From Halomonas litopenaei (GTDB lineage Bacteria; Pseudomonadota; Gammaproteobacteria; Pseudomonadales; Halomonadaceae): a stretch of 64,000 bases of DNA. Positions within the stretch are counted from its first letter, which is position 1. Each line of letters opens with the position of its first letter. The position numbers were made by a program, and so were the translations under genes. Below the pieces are notes generated by a model. The model searched no databases. It saw nothing but the letters and a program-made list of their open reading frames with translations, and was not told the DNA's origin. Shown here piece by piece: positions 8,464 through 18,599 of the stretch. The stretch covers positions 124,001 to 188,000 of the forward strand of contig NZ_PXNS01000007.1 of NCBI RefSeq assembly GCF_003045775.1, read 5' to 3'.

Positions 8464-9738
8464 ATGAAACGCGAAACCCTCGCCCTGCACCACGGCTACG
8501 CCCCTGACGACCAGCACTCTGTCGCGGTCCCGATCCACCAGACCACATCGTTTTCCTTCGATGATGCCCAGCATGCCGCCGACCTGTTCGATCTCAAGGT
8601 CGAGGGCAACATTTATTCGCGCATCATGAACCCCACCTGCGCGGTGCTGGAAAATCGCGTGGCCGCCCTGGAAGGTGGTATCGCCGGCCTGGCGGTGGCC
8701 TCCGGCATGGCCGCCATTACCTATACCATCCAGACGCTTGCCGAAAGCGGCGACAATATCGTCTCGATCAGCGAACTCTACGGCGGTACCTACAACCTCT
8801 TTGCCCACACCCTGCCGCGCCAGGGCATCGAGGTCCGCTTCGCTGACAAGGACGACCTCGCCGGCATCGCCGATCGCATCGATGAGCGTACCAAGGCGGT
8901 GTTCTGCGAAAGTATCGGCAACCCTTCGGGCAGTGTGGTGGACATCGCCGCACTCGCCCAGGTGGCCCACGACAACGGTGTCCCGCTGATCGTCGACAAC
9001 ACCGTGGCCACGCCCTTCCTGTGGCGACCGATCGAACACGGCGCCGATATCGTGGTGCACTCCGCGACCAAGTATATCGGTGGCCACGGCACCACCGTGG
9101 GTGGCGTGATCGTCGATTCCGGTCGCTTCCCCTGGGCCAGCCATGCCGAACGCTTTGCGCTGCTCAACGAGCCCGACCCCTCCTATCACGGCATCAGCTA
9201 TACCCGAGACGTCGGCGACGCGGCCTTTATCGCCCGCGCCCGGGTCGTGCCACTGCGCAACATGGGGGCGGCCCTCAGCGCCCAGGCCGCCTGGAATCTG
9301 CTGCAGGGTCTCGAGACACTGGCGCTGCGTATCGAGCGCATCTGTGCCAACACCCAGACTATCGCCGAGTACCTCGAGGGCCACGAGGCGGTGTCCTGGG
9401 TCAAGTACGCTGGCCTTTCACATCACAAGGACCACGAGCTGGCCAAGCGCTACATGAACGGCCAGGCCTCCGGCATCTTGAGCTTCGGCATCAAGGGCGG
9501 ACGAGACGCCGGGGTGCGCTTCTACGACGCGCTCGGGCTGATCCTTCGACTGGTCAATATCGGTGACGCCAAGACCTGCTCGGCGATTCCGGCGGTGACC
9601 ACCCATCGCCAGCTCAATGACGAGGAACTGGCCGCCGCCGGGGTCACCGCGGACATGGTGCGCCTGTCTGTCGGCATCGAGCATGTCGACGATCTGATGG
9701 CGGACCTGGACCAGGCGCTCAAGGCGTCTCAGGGCTAG
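8464..9738 (+). CDS. metY: O-acetylhomoserine aminocarboxypropyltransferase (sulfhydrylase) MetY
   Basis: A 424-residue PLP enzyme of the Cys/Met metabolism family. It makes homocysteine from O-acetylhomoserine and sulfide in direct-sulfurylation methionine synthesis. Features: RETLALHHGY start typical of MetY, YSRIMNPT substrate loop at 51-58, IVDNTVATPF (176-185) and the Schiff-base lysine K203 in HSATKYIGGHG. Length matches MetY (about 425-430) and is longer than cystathionine synthases. AAAGGA precedes ATG 8464. The gene is monocistronic, bounded by a terminator. No S-box or SAM riboswitch fold was recognised in the short leader. Confidence 0.95.
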   Translation: MKRETLALHHGYAPDDQHSVAVPIHQTTSFSFDDAQHAADLFDLKVEGNIYSRIMNPTCAVLENRVAALEGGIAGLAVASGMAAITYTIQTLAESGDNIVSISELYGGTYNLFAHTLPRQGIEVRFADKDDLAGIADRIDERTKAVFCESIGNPSGSVVDIAALAQVAHDNGVPLIVDNTVATPFLWRPIEHGADIVVHSATKYIGGHGTTVGGVIVDSGRFPWASHAERFALLNEPDPSYHGISYTRDVGDAAFIARARVVPLRNMGAALSAQAAWNLLQGLETLALRIERICANTQTIAEYLEGHEAVSWVKYAGLSHHKDHELAKRYMNGQASGILSFGIKGGRDAGVRFYDALGLILRLVNIGDAKTCSAIPAVTTHRQLNDEELAAAGVTADMVRLSVGIEHVDDLMADLDQALKASQG

Positions 9739-9739
9739 C

Positions 9740-9755
9740 CCGGGCGGTAGAAGCG
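9740..9755. repeat. 16-bp direct repeat with 9907-9922 (copy of the DUF1254 gene 3' region)
   Basis: The 16 bases CCGGGCGGTAGAAGCG are identical to positions 9907-9922 inside the DUF1254 gene. Read on the minus strand both encode LRFYRP, and the copy here is followed by Gly and a stop. This suggests a small duplicated remnant of the gene's 3' region sitting next to the metY stop codon. Confidence 0.6.
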
Positions 9756-9774
9756 CAGCAGGTGTAGGTGACAG

Positions 9775-9807
9775 CGTCCATCCACAGGGATGGACGTTCC
9801 TCTTTTT
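9775..9807 (+). terminator. Rho-independent terminator of metY
   Basis: CGTCCATCC (9775-9783) pairs with GGATGGACG (9788-9796) across the four-base loop ACAG and is followed by a T-rich run (TTCCTCTTTTT). Confidence 0.9.
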
Positions 9808-9829
9808 GTATCCAGCCCGAGCTTTATAT

Positions 9830-10894
9830 CTAGCCGGAGCCCGGCACTGGTAGCCCCACCGGGGTCGGCGACGGTGGCAGCCAATCGCCCTTGATCAGGG
9901 CTTCGGCCGGGCGGTAGAAGCGTAAGGTATACGTCCATCCCGGGGCGATCGCCAGGTGGTTGGGTGCCTGGGGGTCGCCGCCAAAGTGGAGGGTTACCGA
10001 ACCATCCTCGTTGGCGTCGGCCTCGACACTGGTCAGGGAGTGCGCCCCTTCGGCGCCCTCGATCAGACGCCCTCTGGCATCATAGACGGTTACCGACCAG
10101 AACCCGGTGACCGGCACGTCCACCGGCAGAATCAGCACCTGAGGCGTCTCGCCATCATTGTGAAGCGGGCTGACGGTGACGTAGTAGGCGTCCTCGATGG
10201 GCTGGCCCAGCCAACCCGCGGCCGTCCCCCACAGATGCCGCACCGGGTCGACGCTGTCTTCAGCGCCAAACATGCCGTGGCTGCCGGAGATAAAGGGCGA
10301 CAGACCAAGCACCGCCTCTCTTACCTCGCTCAGTCGCTCCATATCCCACTCGGGCAATGACAGTTCTCCCGCGTCATCCTGGGACCACTCGATGGCATCC
10401 TGCAGCGCGTTGGCTTCGGCGATGTCCGCGCTCGAGTCGGCGTCCACCTGGGTACGGAACATGACCAGGGCATAGCGCGAACCGACGCTCTCTTCATCCA
10501 GCACGATCTCGCGTCCGCCGTAGGACATCATCGGGGTGTAGTGGTCCTGATTGACCACCTGCATGGACTGCAGTCGGGTGGCGCTGGCCGGGGCGGTGAA
10601 GGTCACCGGTGAGGCCAGATCGAAGACGCCGACGCTGTGCAGGATATCCCGATTGACCCGAACCACCTCGGCGTCCACCGGCAACGGCGCGCGGTCATGG
10701 CGCAGGCTGCCAAAATAGCCATCATCGGCATAGTTCTGGAAGTGGGTGTCGGTCTGCGCCCGCACATAGGTATCCAGATTGACCGCACCGTCCGAGCTGG
10801 ATGGCTCGGTGGCCTCTGCGGTCGCTGCCACTGCGTTCGAGACCAGGCCGCTTGCCATTGCCAGCAGCAGCCAGGAAAACCGCTTCATTGTCAT
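9830..10894 (-). CDS. Exported DUF1254/DUF1214 domain protein
   Basis: A 354-residue protein with a signal peptide (MTMKRFSWLLLAMASGLVSNAVAA). The N-terminal part holds DUF1254 (AQTDTHFQNYADDGYFGSL onward, including MQVVNQDHY). The C-terminal DUF1214 shows ADANEDGSVTLHFGGDP and the closing GWTYTLRFYRPAEALIKGDWLPP. Members of this family are abundant in proteobacteria, usually periplasmic, and without an agreed biochemical role. Two in-frame ATG codons (10894 and 10888) both have GGGG-type ribosome binding sites; the first is given. The gene is transcribed away from metY's terminator and lies downstream of pmbA with a terminator between them. Confidence 0.85.
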   Translation of the reverse strand: MTMKRFSWLLLAMASGLVSNAVAATAEATEPSSSDGAVNLDTYVRAQTDTHFQNYADDGYFGSLRHDRAPLPVDAEVVRVNRDILHSVGVFDLASPVTFTAPASATRLQSMQVVNQDHYTPMMSYGGREIVLDEESVGSRYALVMFRTQVDADSSADIAEANALQDAIEWSQDDAGELSLPEWDMERLSEVREAVLGLSPFISGSHGMFGAEDSVDPVRHLWGTAAGWLGQPIEDAYYVTVSPLHNDGETPQVLILPVDVPVTGFWSVTVYDARGRLIEGAEGAHSLTSVEADANEDGSVTLHFGGDPQAPNHLAIAPGWTYTLRFYRPAEALIKGDWLPPSPTPVGLPVPGSG

Positions 10895-10990
10895 CCCCGC
10901 ACCCCGATTGTCGGTCGCGAGCCCTGGCGGCCAGAGCCCTGCCTCTGGCTCAGCATAGCGTCTTCGCGGCACGAAGGACTCAACGGCATG

Positions 10991-11015
10991 AAAACGGCGG
11001 CCCCGAGGGCCGCCG
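10991..11015 (-). terminator. Rho-independent terminator of pmbA
   Basis: On the minus strand CGGCGGCCC (11015-11007) pairs with GGGCCGCCG (11003-10995) over a three-base loop, followed by TTTT (10994-10991). Confidence 0.8.
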
Positions 11016-11062
11016 AAGGTCTCACTACTCAGTAAGCAGTGAATTGACGTTTCCAGAGACTG

Positions 11063-12403
11063 TCAGCTACCGGCGATGGTCATCTCATCGATCAACCAGC
11101 TACCGCTGTGGATGCTGCCACGGGTATCGATATCATCCCCCAGTCCCACCAGACCCTGGAACATGCCTGCCAGGTTGCCGGCGATGGTGAACTCCTCGAC
11201 GGGATGCTGAATCTGGCCGTTCTCGACCCAGAAACCGGCCGCACCGCGGGAATAGTCACCGGTGACGCCGTTGACACCCTGCCCCATCAGCTCCGTGACC
11301 AGTACGCCCCGATCCATCTTCGAGAGCAGCGCCTCACGGCTTTCCAGCGGTGCTTCGAGGCGCAGGTTGCGTGCCCCGCCGGCGTTGGCGGTGGTCTGCA
11401 TGCCGAGCCGACGCGCGCTGTAGGCCGACAGCATGTAGCTGGCCAGACGCCCCTGCTCGATAAAGCGATTGTTGCGGGTCTGGACGCCGTCGCCGTCGAA
11501 CGGACTGCTGGCCATGCCACCCACCAGCATCGGCTGCTCGGCGAGGCTGAACCACTCGGGAAACAGAGTCTCACCCAGGCGGCCACACAGGAAGGAGGCG
11601 TCGCGGTAGATGGCGCCGCCGGCCAGGGCCGACATCAGGTGGCCGATCAGGCCGCTTGCCAGGGTCGGGTCGAACATCACAGGAAAACGCCCGGTCTGGG
11701 GGCGCTGCCCCCCGAGGCGCTGTAGCGTACGCTCGGCGGCGCTGCGGCCGACCTCCGCCGGGTCACGCAGCGCCCGTGGATCCCGGGCGCTGGTGTAGTC
11801 GTAGTCCCGCTGCATGCCGGATGCGTCCTCGGCGATCAGCAGGCAGGAAAGCGAGTGACGGCTGCCGCGCTGGCTGCCGAGAAAACCATGGCTGTTGGCG
11901 TAGACGCGAACGCCCTCGCCGCTCGACAGGCTGGCGCCGTCGGAGCTGCGGATACCCGGCTCGGCCAGGCCCGCCGCCTCGCAGGCAAGCGCCAGCTCTA
12001 TCGCCTTGTCCGTGTCCAGCGCCCAGGGGTGATGGACGTCGAGATCCGGCAACTCGGTCGCCATCAGTTCGGCGTCGGCAAGCCCGGAGGCAGGATCCTC
12101 GCCGGTGTAGCTTGCGATGGCGATGGCCTTCTCGACCACGCTCTTGATCGAGGCGTCGCTGGCATCGGTGGACGAGGCGCTGCCCTTGCGCTTGCCCAGA
12201 TAGACGGTGACGGCGATGCCCTGATCGCGGGACAGCTCCACCGACTCCACATCGCCCTCGCGCACGCTTACACCGGTGCCCTGATCGACGCTGGCGCCGA
12301 CCTCGCAGGCATCCGCACCCAGTCGCCGAGCAAGCTCGAGCGCGGTCTCGGCACGACTTTCCAGCACCGCCTGCTGGGCTCTGGCATCAAACGCCTGTGT
12401 CAT
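11063..12403 (-). CDS. pmbA: Metalloprotease subunit PmbA/TldE
   Basis: A 446-residue member of the U62 family. PmbA (TldE) forms the TldD/TldE heterodimeric protease that processes small peptides such as microcin B17 and degrades the CcdA antitoxin. Only TldD carries the zinc site, and as expected no HExxxH is present here. Characteristic stretches are GVSVREGDVESVELSRDQGIAVTVYLGKRKGSAS, the central SFLCGRLGETLFPEWFSL region and the C-terminal VNGVTGDYSRGAAGFWVENGQI. ATG 12403 follows AAGGAG and gives the family's usual length, although the frame stays open further upstream. It is divergent from darP; its partner tldD lies about 1 kb away. Confidence 0.95.
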   Translation of the reverse strand: MTQAFDARAQQAVLESRAETALELARRLGADACEVGASVDQGTGVSVREGDVESVELSRDQGIAVTVYLGKRKGSASSTDASDASIKSVVEKAIAIASYTGEDPASGLADAELMATELPDLDVHHPWALDTDKAIELALACEAAGLAEPGIRSSDGASLSSGEGVRVYANSHGFLGSQRGSRHSLSCLLIAEDASGMQRDYDYTSARDPRALRDPAEVGRSAAERTLQRLGGQRPQTGRFPVMFDPTLASGLIGHLMSALAGGAIYRDASFLCGRLGETLFPEWFSLAEQPMLVGGMASSPFDGDGVQTRNNRFIEQGRLASYMLSAYSARRLGMQTTANAGGARNLRLEAPLESREALLSKMDRGVLVTELMGQGVNGVTGDYSRGAAGFWVENGQIQHPVEEFTIAGNLAGMFQGLVGLGDDIDTRGSIHSGSWLIDEMTIAGS

Positions 12404-12553
12404 CTTGTACTCCTTGTCCGACCATAGGGGTCGGCTGAGACTGTCATCCTGCGGCGCCTCGGGCGCCACAGGCTGGTATACTTTCGCGGACGTCGCGCCC
12501 GGCGCGACCACCGCCTTTTCGATTTTCCCCGATGCCTTCACCAGGGACCCGGT

Positions 12554-13057
12554 ATGACCCAGGATGACCTTTCCCCCGACGATCGCCCCAGCAAGTCCCA
12601 GCTCAAGCGGGAGATGCACGAGCTGCAGGCGCTGGGCGAGCGCTTCATCGCGATGAAGCCCGAGGAGCGCGCCCGCTTCCCGCTGTCGGACGATCTGCTT
12701 CGCGCCATCGACGAGACCGACCGCATTCGTGCCCGCGAGGCCAGACGCCGCCATATGCAGTACGTCGGCAAGCTGATGCGCAAGGAAGACCTGGAGGCCA
12801 TCCAGGCGGTCTTCGACGACATCGAGAAGGCCCAGGTCCAGCGCGACCATGCCTTCCTGCGCCTGGAAAAGTGGCGTGATCGCCTGATCGAAGAAGGTGA
12901 TGACGCCGTCGAACCCTTCCTCGAAGACTATCCCCAGGCCGATCGCCAGGCGCTGCGTCAGCTGATCCGCAACGCCCGCAAGGAGCGCGAGCAGAACAAG
13001 CCCCCCACCAACGCCAAGCGGCTTTACAAGCTATTGCGTGATACCGCAGGGATCTAA
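12554..13057 (+). CDS. darP: Ribosome biogenesis factor DarP (YjgA, DUF615)
   Basis: A 167-residue, highly charged all-helical cytoplasmic protein. DarP promotes 50S subunit maturation and associates with pre-50S particles. The conserved segments KSQLKREMHELQALGERF, RIRAREARRRHMQYVGKLMR and QLRQLIRNARKERE-type sequence near the C-terminus identify the family, and the length is typical. GGGACC precedes ATG 12554. It is divergent from pmbA over about 150 bases, a gene pairing common in gammaproteobacteria. Confidence 0.95.
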   Translation: MTQDDLSPDDRPSKSQLKREMHELQALGERFIAMKPEERARFPLSDDLLRAIDETDRIRAREARRRHMQYVGKLMRKEDLEAIQAVFDDIEKAQVQRDHAFLRLEKWRDRLIEEGDDAVEPFLEDYPQADRQALRQLIRNARKEREQNKPPTNAKRLYKLLRDTAGI

Positions 13058-13118
13058 CCGCCGGGCTCGAGGGCCAGTCTGACGAGTGACTGCGCTCGAC
13101 GGCGTTACCGCCACCGCC

Positions 13119-13144
13119 CTAGGGCTTTTCTGAAAAGTGCCTAG
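13119..13144. repeat. Short palindrome matching the end of the 33.7-kb MITE-like element
   Basis: A 26-base imperfect palindrome bounded by CTAG at both ends, with CTTTTC and GAAAAG as inner arms. Its left 23 bases match, with one mismatch, the right terminal repeat of the element at 33677-33821 read inward. It lies between the convergent darP and tldD genes. A second hairpin (GGCGCCGAC and GTCGGCGCC, about 13163-13190) follows, without a T tract. Confidence 0.7.
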
Positions 13145-13220
13145 GTCCTGCATGCTCCGCCTTGGCGCCGACACCTCCGTCGGCGCCGCCTTGTCGATCA
13201 GCTAGCTTGCCTCGGCTGTA

Positions 13221-14672
13221 TCAGGATTGGGTGCCACCCACGGTCAACTCGTCAAGCTTGAGGGTCGGCTGACCGACGCCCACCGGCACCCCCTGTCCTT
13301 CCTTGCCGCACACCCCGATACCGGTGTCCAGTTCCATGTCGTGGCCGATCATCGAGACCTGGCCCATGGCTTCGGGGCCGTTGCCGATCAGCGTCGCTCC
13401 CTTGACCGGCGCGGTGATTCGACCGTCCTCGATCAGGTAGGCTTCGCTGGCCGAGAACACGAACTTGCCCGAGGTGATGTCCACCTGGCCGCCGCCGAAG
13501 CTGACCGCGTAAAGCCCGCGCGAGACGCTCTTGATGATGTCCTGGGGGTAGTCCATGCCGGCGCGCATGTAGGTATTGGTCATGCGCGGCATCGGCATAT
13601 GGGCGAAGGATTCGCGACGGGCGTTACCGGTGGGCGCCATGCCCATCAAGCGGGCGTTCAGCTTGTCCTGCATGTACCCGGTAAGGATGCCGTCCTCGAT
13701 CAGGGTGGTGCATTGGCTGGGGGTGCCCTCGTCGTCCACCGACATCGAACCACGGCGATCCATCAGCGTGCCGTCGTCGACCACGGTAACGCCGGGCGAC
13801 GCCACGCGCTCGCCGATACGGCCGGCGAAGGCCGAGCTGCCCTTGCGATTGAAGTCGCCCTCGAGGCCATGGCCCACCGCCTCGTGCAGCAGAATGCCGG
13901 GCCAGCCGGCCCCCAGCACCACCGGCATCTGTCCGGCGGGGGCATCGGTCGCCTCCAGGTTGACCAGCGCCTGACGCACCGCTTCCTTGGCGTAGGTCTC
14001 GGCGACGCCTTCGTCGCGCAGTCTTGCCATGGGGTAGCGGCCGCCACCACCGGCGCTGCCGCGCTCACGCCGGCCGTTCTTGACCGCGATGACACTGACA
14101 TTGAGCCTCACCAGCGGGCGCACGTCGGCGGCGACGGTGCCGTCACTGGCGCTGACCAGTACCACTTCGTAGACGCCGGACAGCGAGGCGCTGACCTGGG
14201 ACACACTGGGGTCGGCAGCCCGGGCCACCCGGTCGGCCAGCTTGAGCATGGCGACCTTGTCTTCGGCCGACAGCCCTGACAGCGGGTCGATGCCCGCGTA
14301 GCGCGGCTCGCCACTGACCTGGATGCGTGGCGCCTGGGTCAGGGTGGCGCCGCTGCGCACGATGCCCGAAGCGGTGCGGCCCGTCTCGGCCAGGGCATCG
14401 GCGTTGATCTGGTTGGAGTAGGCGAAGCCGGTCTTCTCGCCGGCCATGGCGCGCACCCCGACGCCACCGTCGATGTTGTAGCTGGCTTCCTTGACCTCGC
14501 CGTCCTCCAGCACCCAGCCCTCTTGCCAGGTCCGCTGAAAGTACAGATCGGCGTAGTCGATGCCAGGGCCCAGAGCGTGCCGGAGACCCGTGTCGAGACC
14601 GCCGAGATCGAGGCCTCCCGGGGTCAACAGGGTGGCCACGGCCTCATCGAAGGATGCAGCTTGAGATGTCAT
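13221..14672 (-). CDS. tldD: Zinc metalloprotease subunit TldD
   Basis: A 483-residue catalytic subunit of the TldD/TldE protease. The zinc motif HEAVGH (HExxxH) is at residues 263-268 in the context [21 protein letters not shown]. The C-terminal barrel carries [25 protein letters not shown], with the conserved glycines and closing [17 protein letters not shown] typical of the family. Length matches E. coli TldD (481). The start ATG overlaps the yhdP stop by four bases, so it is translationally coupled as the last gene of the mreB-to-tldD block. It would act with the PmbA encoded upstream on peptides in the cytoplasm. Confidence 0.96.
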   Translation of the reverse strand: MTSQAASFDEAVATLLTPGGLDLGGLDTGLRHALGPGIDYADLYFQRTWQEGWVLEDGEVKEASYNIDGGVGVRAMAGEKTGFAYSNQINADALAETGRTASGIVRSGATLTQAPRIQVSGEPRYAGIDPLSGLSAEDKVAMLKLADRVARAADPSVSQVSASLSGVYEVVLVSASDGTVAADVRPLVRLNVSVIAVKNGRRERGSAGGGGRYPMARLRDEGVAETYAKEAVRQALVNLEATDAPAGQMPVVLGAGWPGILLHEAVGHGLEGDFNRKGSSAFAGRIGERVASPGVTVVDDGTLMDRRGSMSVDDEGTPSQCTTLIEDGILTGYMQDKLNARLMGMAPTGNARRESFAHMPMPRMTNTYMRAGMDYPQDIIKSVSRGLYAVSFGGGQVDITSGKFVFSASEAYLIEDGRITAPVKGATLIGNGPEAMGQVSMIGHDMELDTGIGVCGKEGQGVPVGVGQPTLKLDELTVGGTQS

Positions 14673-17600
14673 TGAGCACTTTCCAGAGTGATCCGGGGCG
14701 AGGTCCAGGGACCCTGCACCAGATAGTGAATTCGCGTCACCCGGTCGATGACGTCGCCGAACAGCTTGTCGGCCACAAACAGGGCACCGCCCACGACGGG
14801 CGCCCCTACGGCCACGGCTGCCAGCGGCAGGTTGTTGCTGACCGGCACGGTCACGCCGAGCATCAGGTCGAGCTGACGTCGCGCCAGGTCGGCGGAGCCG
14901 TCCAGGGTAAAGTCGGTGGCGGGGCCATCGATACGAATCGGCCCTTCGGTTTCCAACACTCCACCATACAGGGTCGCGGCACCACTGACACGGTCGAAGG
15001 CGGTACCCTCACCGGTGACGTCCGAGAAATCCAGACGCAGGCGCCGCAGCAGGTTGTCGACGTTGAGCAGTCCCACCACCTTGGCCGAGGGCGAGCTGAT
15101 ATTGGCAAAGGTCCCGTCGACCATATCGACGTTCAGGCTACCGCGTGATCGGGCCAGCGCAAACTGCCAGGGGGCCCCCGGCCAGGCCAGCTGACTGTCC
15201 ACGTCGAGTCTTTCAGCGTGTACCGCCACGTCCTGCCCGAGCGCCGCCAGCGCGGTCCCGGGATCGCCACCGGTGAGCGCCAGTCGCGAGCGCGTCAGGC
15301 TGGCCTGACTACCGGAGGCCTCCCATACCAGCGACCCTTCTGCCGTGACCTCGCCCAGGGTGAGGGATACCGGCTCGACCGACAGCCGATCACTGCTGGA
15401 ACGCCATGCGCCGTTGAAGGGCCCGACCCGATTGCCCTGGTACACGATATCGTCGATGGTGAGACGTCCGTCGGGCAGCTCGCGCACTCGCTGCGGGAAG
15501 GCCGCAGGCGCGCTGGTGACTTCAAGCTCACCGAACAAAGAGCCGGACTCGGCACCCTGAACCGCCGCTTGCCCGCTCTCGGGAATCAAGCTGTCCAGCA
15601 CCAGTCGATCGAGATCGAGCACCAGTGGCTGTGCAACACCCGGGCGGTAGGTCACCTGGCCGTCGACCAGGCTTCCGCCAAGCGCCGCCTGCCACTGCCT
15701 GGCGCCTCGGCTGAAGCGGGGACTGGCGTCGATGGTCAGCGTGCCCAGACAACGATCGCCGTCGCTCAGGCAGTCGGTGCGGGCCTCCAGGCGTGACAGT
15801 CCCGCCCCGCCGCCGCCACTGGAGCCGCCTTCCGGCATGGCACCGGCCAAGGGCTTCAGGGCGTCGGCCCAGGCGCCCAGATCGAGTCGCTGCAGATAGG
15901 CCAGCACCGACCAGCCCGGCTCACCGGGCCAGGCGCCAGGTGCCGCCCGACCGACCCACAGCTGACCCTGGCTGCCGCCGGGCCCGGCGGCGCGCCAACG
16001 GGCGCCGACATCGCGCCCGTACTGGCCGCTCAACACCGGAGAATCGCCGAGGCTCAGGTCCAGCTTGAGCGGTACCGTCTGGGAGGCACGCTTGCCCAGC
16101 GGTGCCGGTAGTGCGATCGACAGCCCCTCCAGGGTGCTTTCCAGCGACAGACGCTGGGCATCGAGCTCAAGCCGGCCTTGCCAGGGGAAGGAGCCCGACA
16201 GCAGTACCCCAGGCTCGAGCCCCGCCCAGTCCAGCAGCGCCGGCGCTTCGGCGCGTCCTGACAGCGCCACGCTATCGTTGCTGCCCTGAAGGTCGGCCGC
16301 CACGCTACCACCGAGCACCTGGCCCTCAAGACGACCGGACAATCCACCTTCTTCGCCCCGCTGGGACCAGGTCAGGGGGCCGCTGACGTTCTCGAACTCG
16401 AGCTCGGTGCCCTGATGCACGACCCTCGACGCCCGGGCGTCGGCCTCGACCTTCAGGTCCAGGGCGTCCGGGTCGGCCATCGGCAGCGACAGCGACAACT
16501 GGCCAGTCACACTACCCTCGCCGCGCCAGTTACTGGCGGCCTCGGCGCCCTCCACCGGCATCTCTTCGAGAAATGCCAGCAACTGCGTCAGCGACGCCGA
16601 CAGCGGCCCTTCGACGCTGAGGACCTCGTCGGCCAGTTTGACGCTGGCGCCTTCGGTCTTCACGCCCTGGCTCTCGGCATGGTCGACGCGCGCCTCCAGA
16701 CTGTCATCCTCGACGGACAGGTGGCCGCTGACGTTGCTAAGCGCCGGCCAGCCTTCGGCGTAGGGCACCCGCCCCTCGACGATATCCAGATCCAGGCTGA
16801 GACTGCTGTCGAGCTTCTCGCTGTCGAGGTCGTCCTGCTCACGCAGCGGCACGTGCAGGCGCAGCTGCCCCTGGGGCACCCGTCCGGCCAGACCACTGGC
16901 CAGCCAGTCCGCGAGTTCGGCGTCCACATCGTTGCGCAACAGCGGCATCGGCAACCACTCGCTCAAGGCGATATCCCGGGCGTTGACGTCGCGCATGTCC
17001 AGCTCAAGACCGAAGCCCCCGCGACGATCGGCGGCGATGGCCAGACCAAAGCCCCCTTCCACCTCGGCGTCGCGCCAGCCGACCTTGAGGTCGCGTCCAC
17101 TGACGAAGCTGCGCGGCCCGTCGTAGGACCAGATCACCTCGCCGGTGGCGTAGTCGAGCTGCATGGGGGCGGCAAACAGCTCAGGGAAATGCATCGATGC
17201 CTGGCCAGCGTCGACGAAGTCCACTCGACCACGGGTGCCGTCGGCTTCCACCCAGACATCCAGCGGGCCGCCGCCGGGCGCACTCTCCCAGGGATCGACC
17301 TCGACCCCCAGCGCGCTGACCCGGGCACGCCATTCGTCATCGAGCCTGCCAAAGCCCAGCCCGGTCACCTGACCGCGGGGCTTCAAGGCGTCCACCGCCC
17401 GGGCCAGGCCCTCAGGCAGGCGCAGACGCTCGCGCCACTGCGCCAGTGCACCCAGCTCGAAGCCGCTGGCGTTGGCCCACCAGCCGTTTTCACGACTTTC
17501 CACGTGCCAGTACTGGGGCAAGGCGCCACCTTCCGGCGCGGTTTCGCCGTCGTCGCCGGTCCAGCTCACGTCTTCGGCGTCACCCTCGAACCAGGCCTCC

Positions 17601-18595
17601 CAGTCATCGACGTCGCGTCTCAGCCACTGGCCGCGCAATTCGGCCCCATTGAGCACGATGCCACCAGGCGAGCCCTCGCCCATCTCCTGGGCGACCGCTG
17701 TCGCCATCTCGTCGCGCTGATTCAGCGCCAGGCGCGGTGCCAGTACATCGAGGCGCACATCCGCCAGGCGTCCGTTATCCCAGCGCGCCCAGACGGTGGC
17801 GTCCCCGCTGGCCTCATCGAAACGCAGCACGTCCTCGATGCCGATCAGTCGTGACAAGCCGGTCAGGCTGTCGAGCTGCATGGTGCCCTGCAGGGCGGCG
17901 CTGAAATTGCTTGCCTCGCGACTGCCCGGCGTCAAGGCCATGACGATCTCCATCGCCTCGGCGTCGCGATCCTCGATGAATACCTCACCCTCGATATGGG
18001 TGCGCATCTCATCGCCGGTCATCAACAGCCGCGGCGCATGCAGGGTGGTCACCTCGCGGCGCCCGTGCAGCACCACGCGCAGGTCATCGACCCAGGCACG
18101 TTGGCGCAGCATGACGCCGACCCAGAAGTCCAGACGCTCGAGGTCAAACTGCCCTTCGGGCATCAGTTCGGGGGGGATACGCGCCGGCTGTGGCCACAGC
18201 CAACGACGTTCGCGGTCCTGATAAAGGTGGAGGGTGACGCCCTGGAAGTGGGCCTTGTCGACCACCGGCAGCCCCTCGTCAAGGCTCGCCAGGGTGTCCA
18301 GGCGCACTTCACCGCGCTCGACCTGCAACAACGGATAGCTGCCCGTGGCGTCTTCGGCCTCGAGTCGCAGCCCGTCCAGGGTCAAGCCGGGGTCGAGGCC
18401 GTGCAGACTGCCTTCGAGACTCACCAGATGGGTCTCCGCCTCGAAGCGCGACGCTATCATCTCGACCAGTCGATCCTCGAGGCGATCGACCTGGCCCAGC
18501 GACACGCGCAGCACCAGCGACAGCAGCGCGGCCATCGCCAGCACTACCGCCACCAGCGTCAACAACCAGCGAGTCAGCAGGCGGATCGGCCTCAT
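14669..18595 (-). CDS. yhdP: AsmA-like envelope protein YhdP (phospholipid transport to outer membrane)
   Basis: A 1308-residue protein with one N-terminal transmembrane helix (about residues 9-29) and a very long periplasmic part of the DUF3971/AsmA-like type. This part consists of repetitive beta-strand-rich segments that form a groove across the periplasm. The C-terminal AsmA-like portion ([30 protein letters not shown]) and the final helix and tail ([26 protein letters not shown]) are characteristic. In E. coli YhdP, TamB and YdbH together move phospholipids to the outer membrane. The gene starts only four bases from the rng stop and overlaps tldD, as in the E. coli cluster. Length is close to the usual 1270 residues. 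Confidence 0.94.
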   Translation of the reverse strand: MRPIRLLTRWLLTLVAVVLAMAALLSLVLRVSLGQVDRLEDRLVEMIASRFEAETHLVSLEGSLHGLDPGLTLDGLRLEAEDATGSYPLLQVERGEVRLDTLASLDEGLPVVDKAHFQGVTLHLYQDRERRWLWPQPARIPPELMPEGQFDLERLDFWVGVMLRQRAWVDDLRVVLHGRREVTTLHAPRLLMTGDEMRTHIEGEVFIEDRDAEAMEIVMALTPGSREASNFSAALQGTMQLDSLTGLSRLIGIEDVLRFDEASGDATVWARWDNGRLADVRLDVLAPRLALNQRDEMATAVAQEMGEGSPGGIVLNGAELRGQWLRRDVDDWEAWFEGDAEDVSWTGDDGETAPEGGALPQYWHVESRENGWWANASGFELGALAQWRERLRLPEGLARAVDALKPRGQVTGLGFGRLDDEWRARVSALGVEVDPWESAPGGGPLDVWVEADGTRGRVDFVDAGQASMHFPELFAAPMQLDYATGEVIWSYDGPRSFVSGRDLKVGWRDAEVEGGFGLAIAADRRGGFGLELDMRDVNARDIALSEWLPMPLLRNDVDAELADWLASGLAGRVPQGQLRLHVPLREQDDLDSEKLDSSLSLDLDIVEGRVPYAEGWPALSNVSGHLSVEDDSLEARVDHAESQGVKTEGASVKLADEVLSVEGPLSASLTQLLAFLEEMPVEGAEAASNWRGEGSVTGQLSLSLPMADPDALDLKVEADARASRVVHQGTELEFENVSGPLTWSQRGEEGGLSGRLEGQVLGGSVAADLQGSNDSVALSGRAEAPALLDWAGLEPGVLLSGSFPWQGRLELDAQRLSLESTLEGLSIALPAPLGKRASQTVPLKLDLSLGDSPVLSGQYGRDVGARWRAAGPGGSQGQLWVGRAAPGAWPGEPGWSVLAYLQRLDLGAWADALKPLAGAMPEGGSSGGGGAGLSRLEARTDCLSDGDRCLGTLTIDASPRFSRGARQWQAALGGSLVDGQVTYRPGVAQPLVLDLDRLVLDSLIPESGQAAVQGAESGSLFGELEVTSAPAAFPQRVRELPDGRLTIDDIVYQGNRVGPFNGAWRSSSDRLSVEPVSLTLGEVTAEGSLVWEASGSQASLTRSRLALTGGDPGTALAALGQDVAVHAERLDVDSQLAWPGAPWQFALARSRGSLNVDMVDGTFANISSPSAKVVGLLNVDNLLRRLRLDFSDVTGEGTAFDRVSGAATLYGGVLETEGPIRIDGPATDFTLDGSADLARRQLDLMLGVTVPVSNNLPLAAVAVGAPVVGGALFVADKLFGDVIDRVTRIHYLVQGPWTSPRITLESAQ

Positions 18596-18599
18596 CGGA

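Noticed and set aside
8386..9384. Minus-strand open frame opposite metY
   Set aside because: Shadow of metY, no start signal or domain.
16415..17854. Long plus-strand open frame (479 codons) opposite yhdP
   Set aside because: Shadow frame of yhdP codon bias; His/Gln-rich low-complexity translation without domains.
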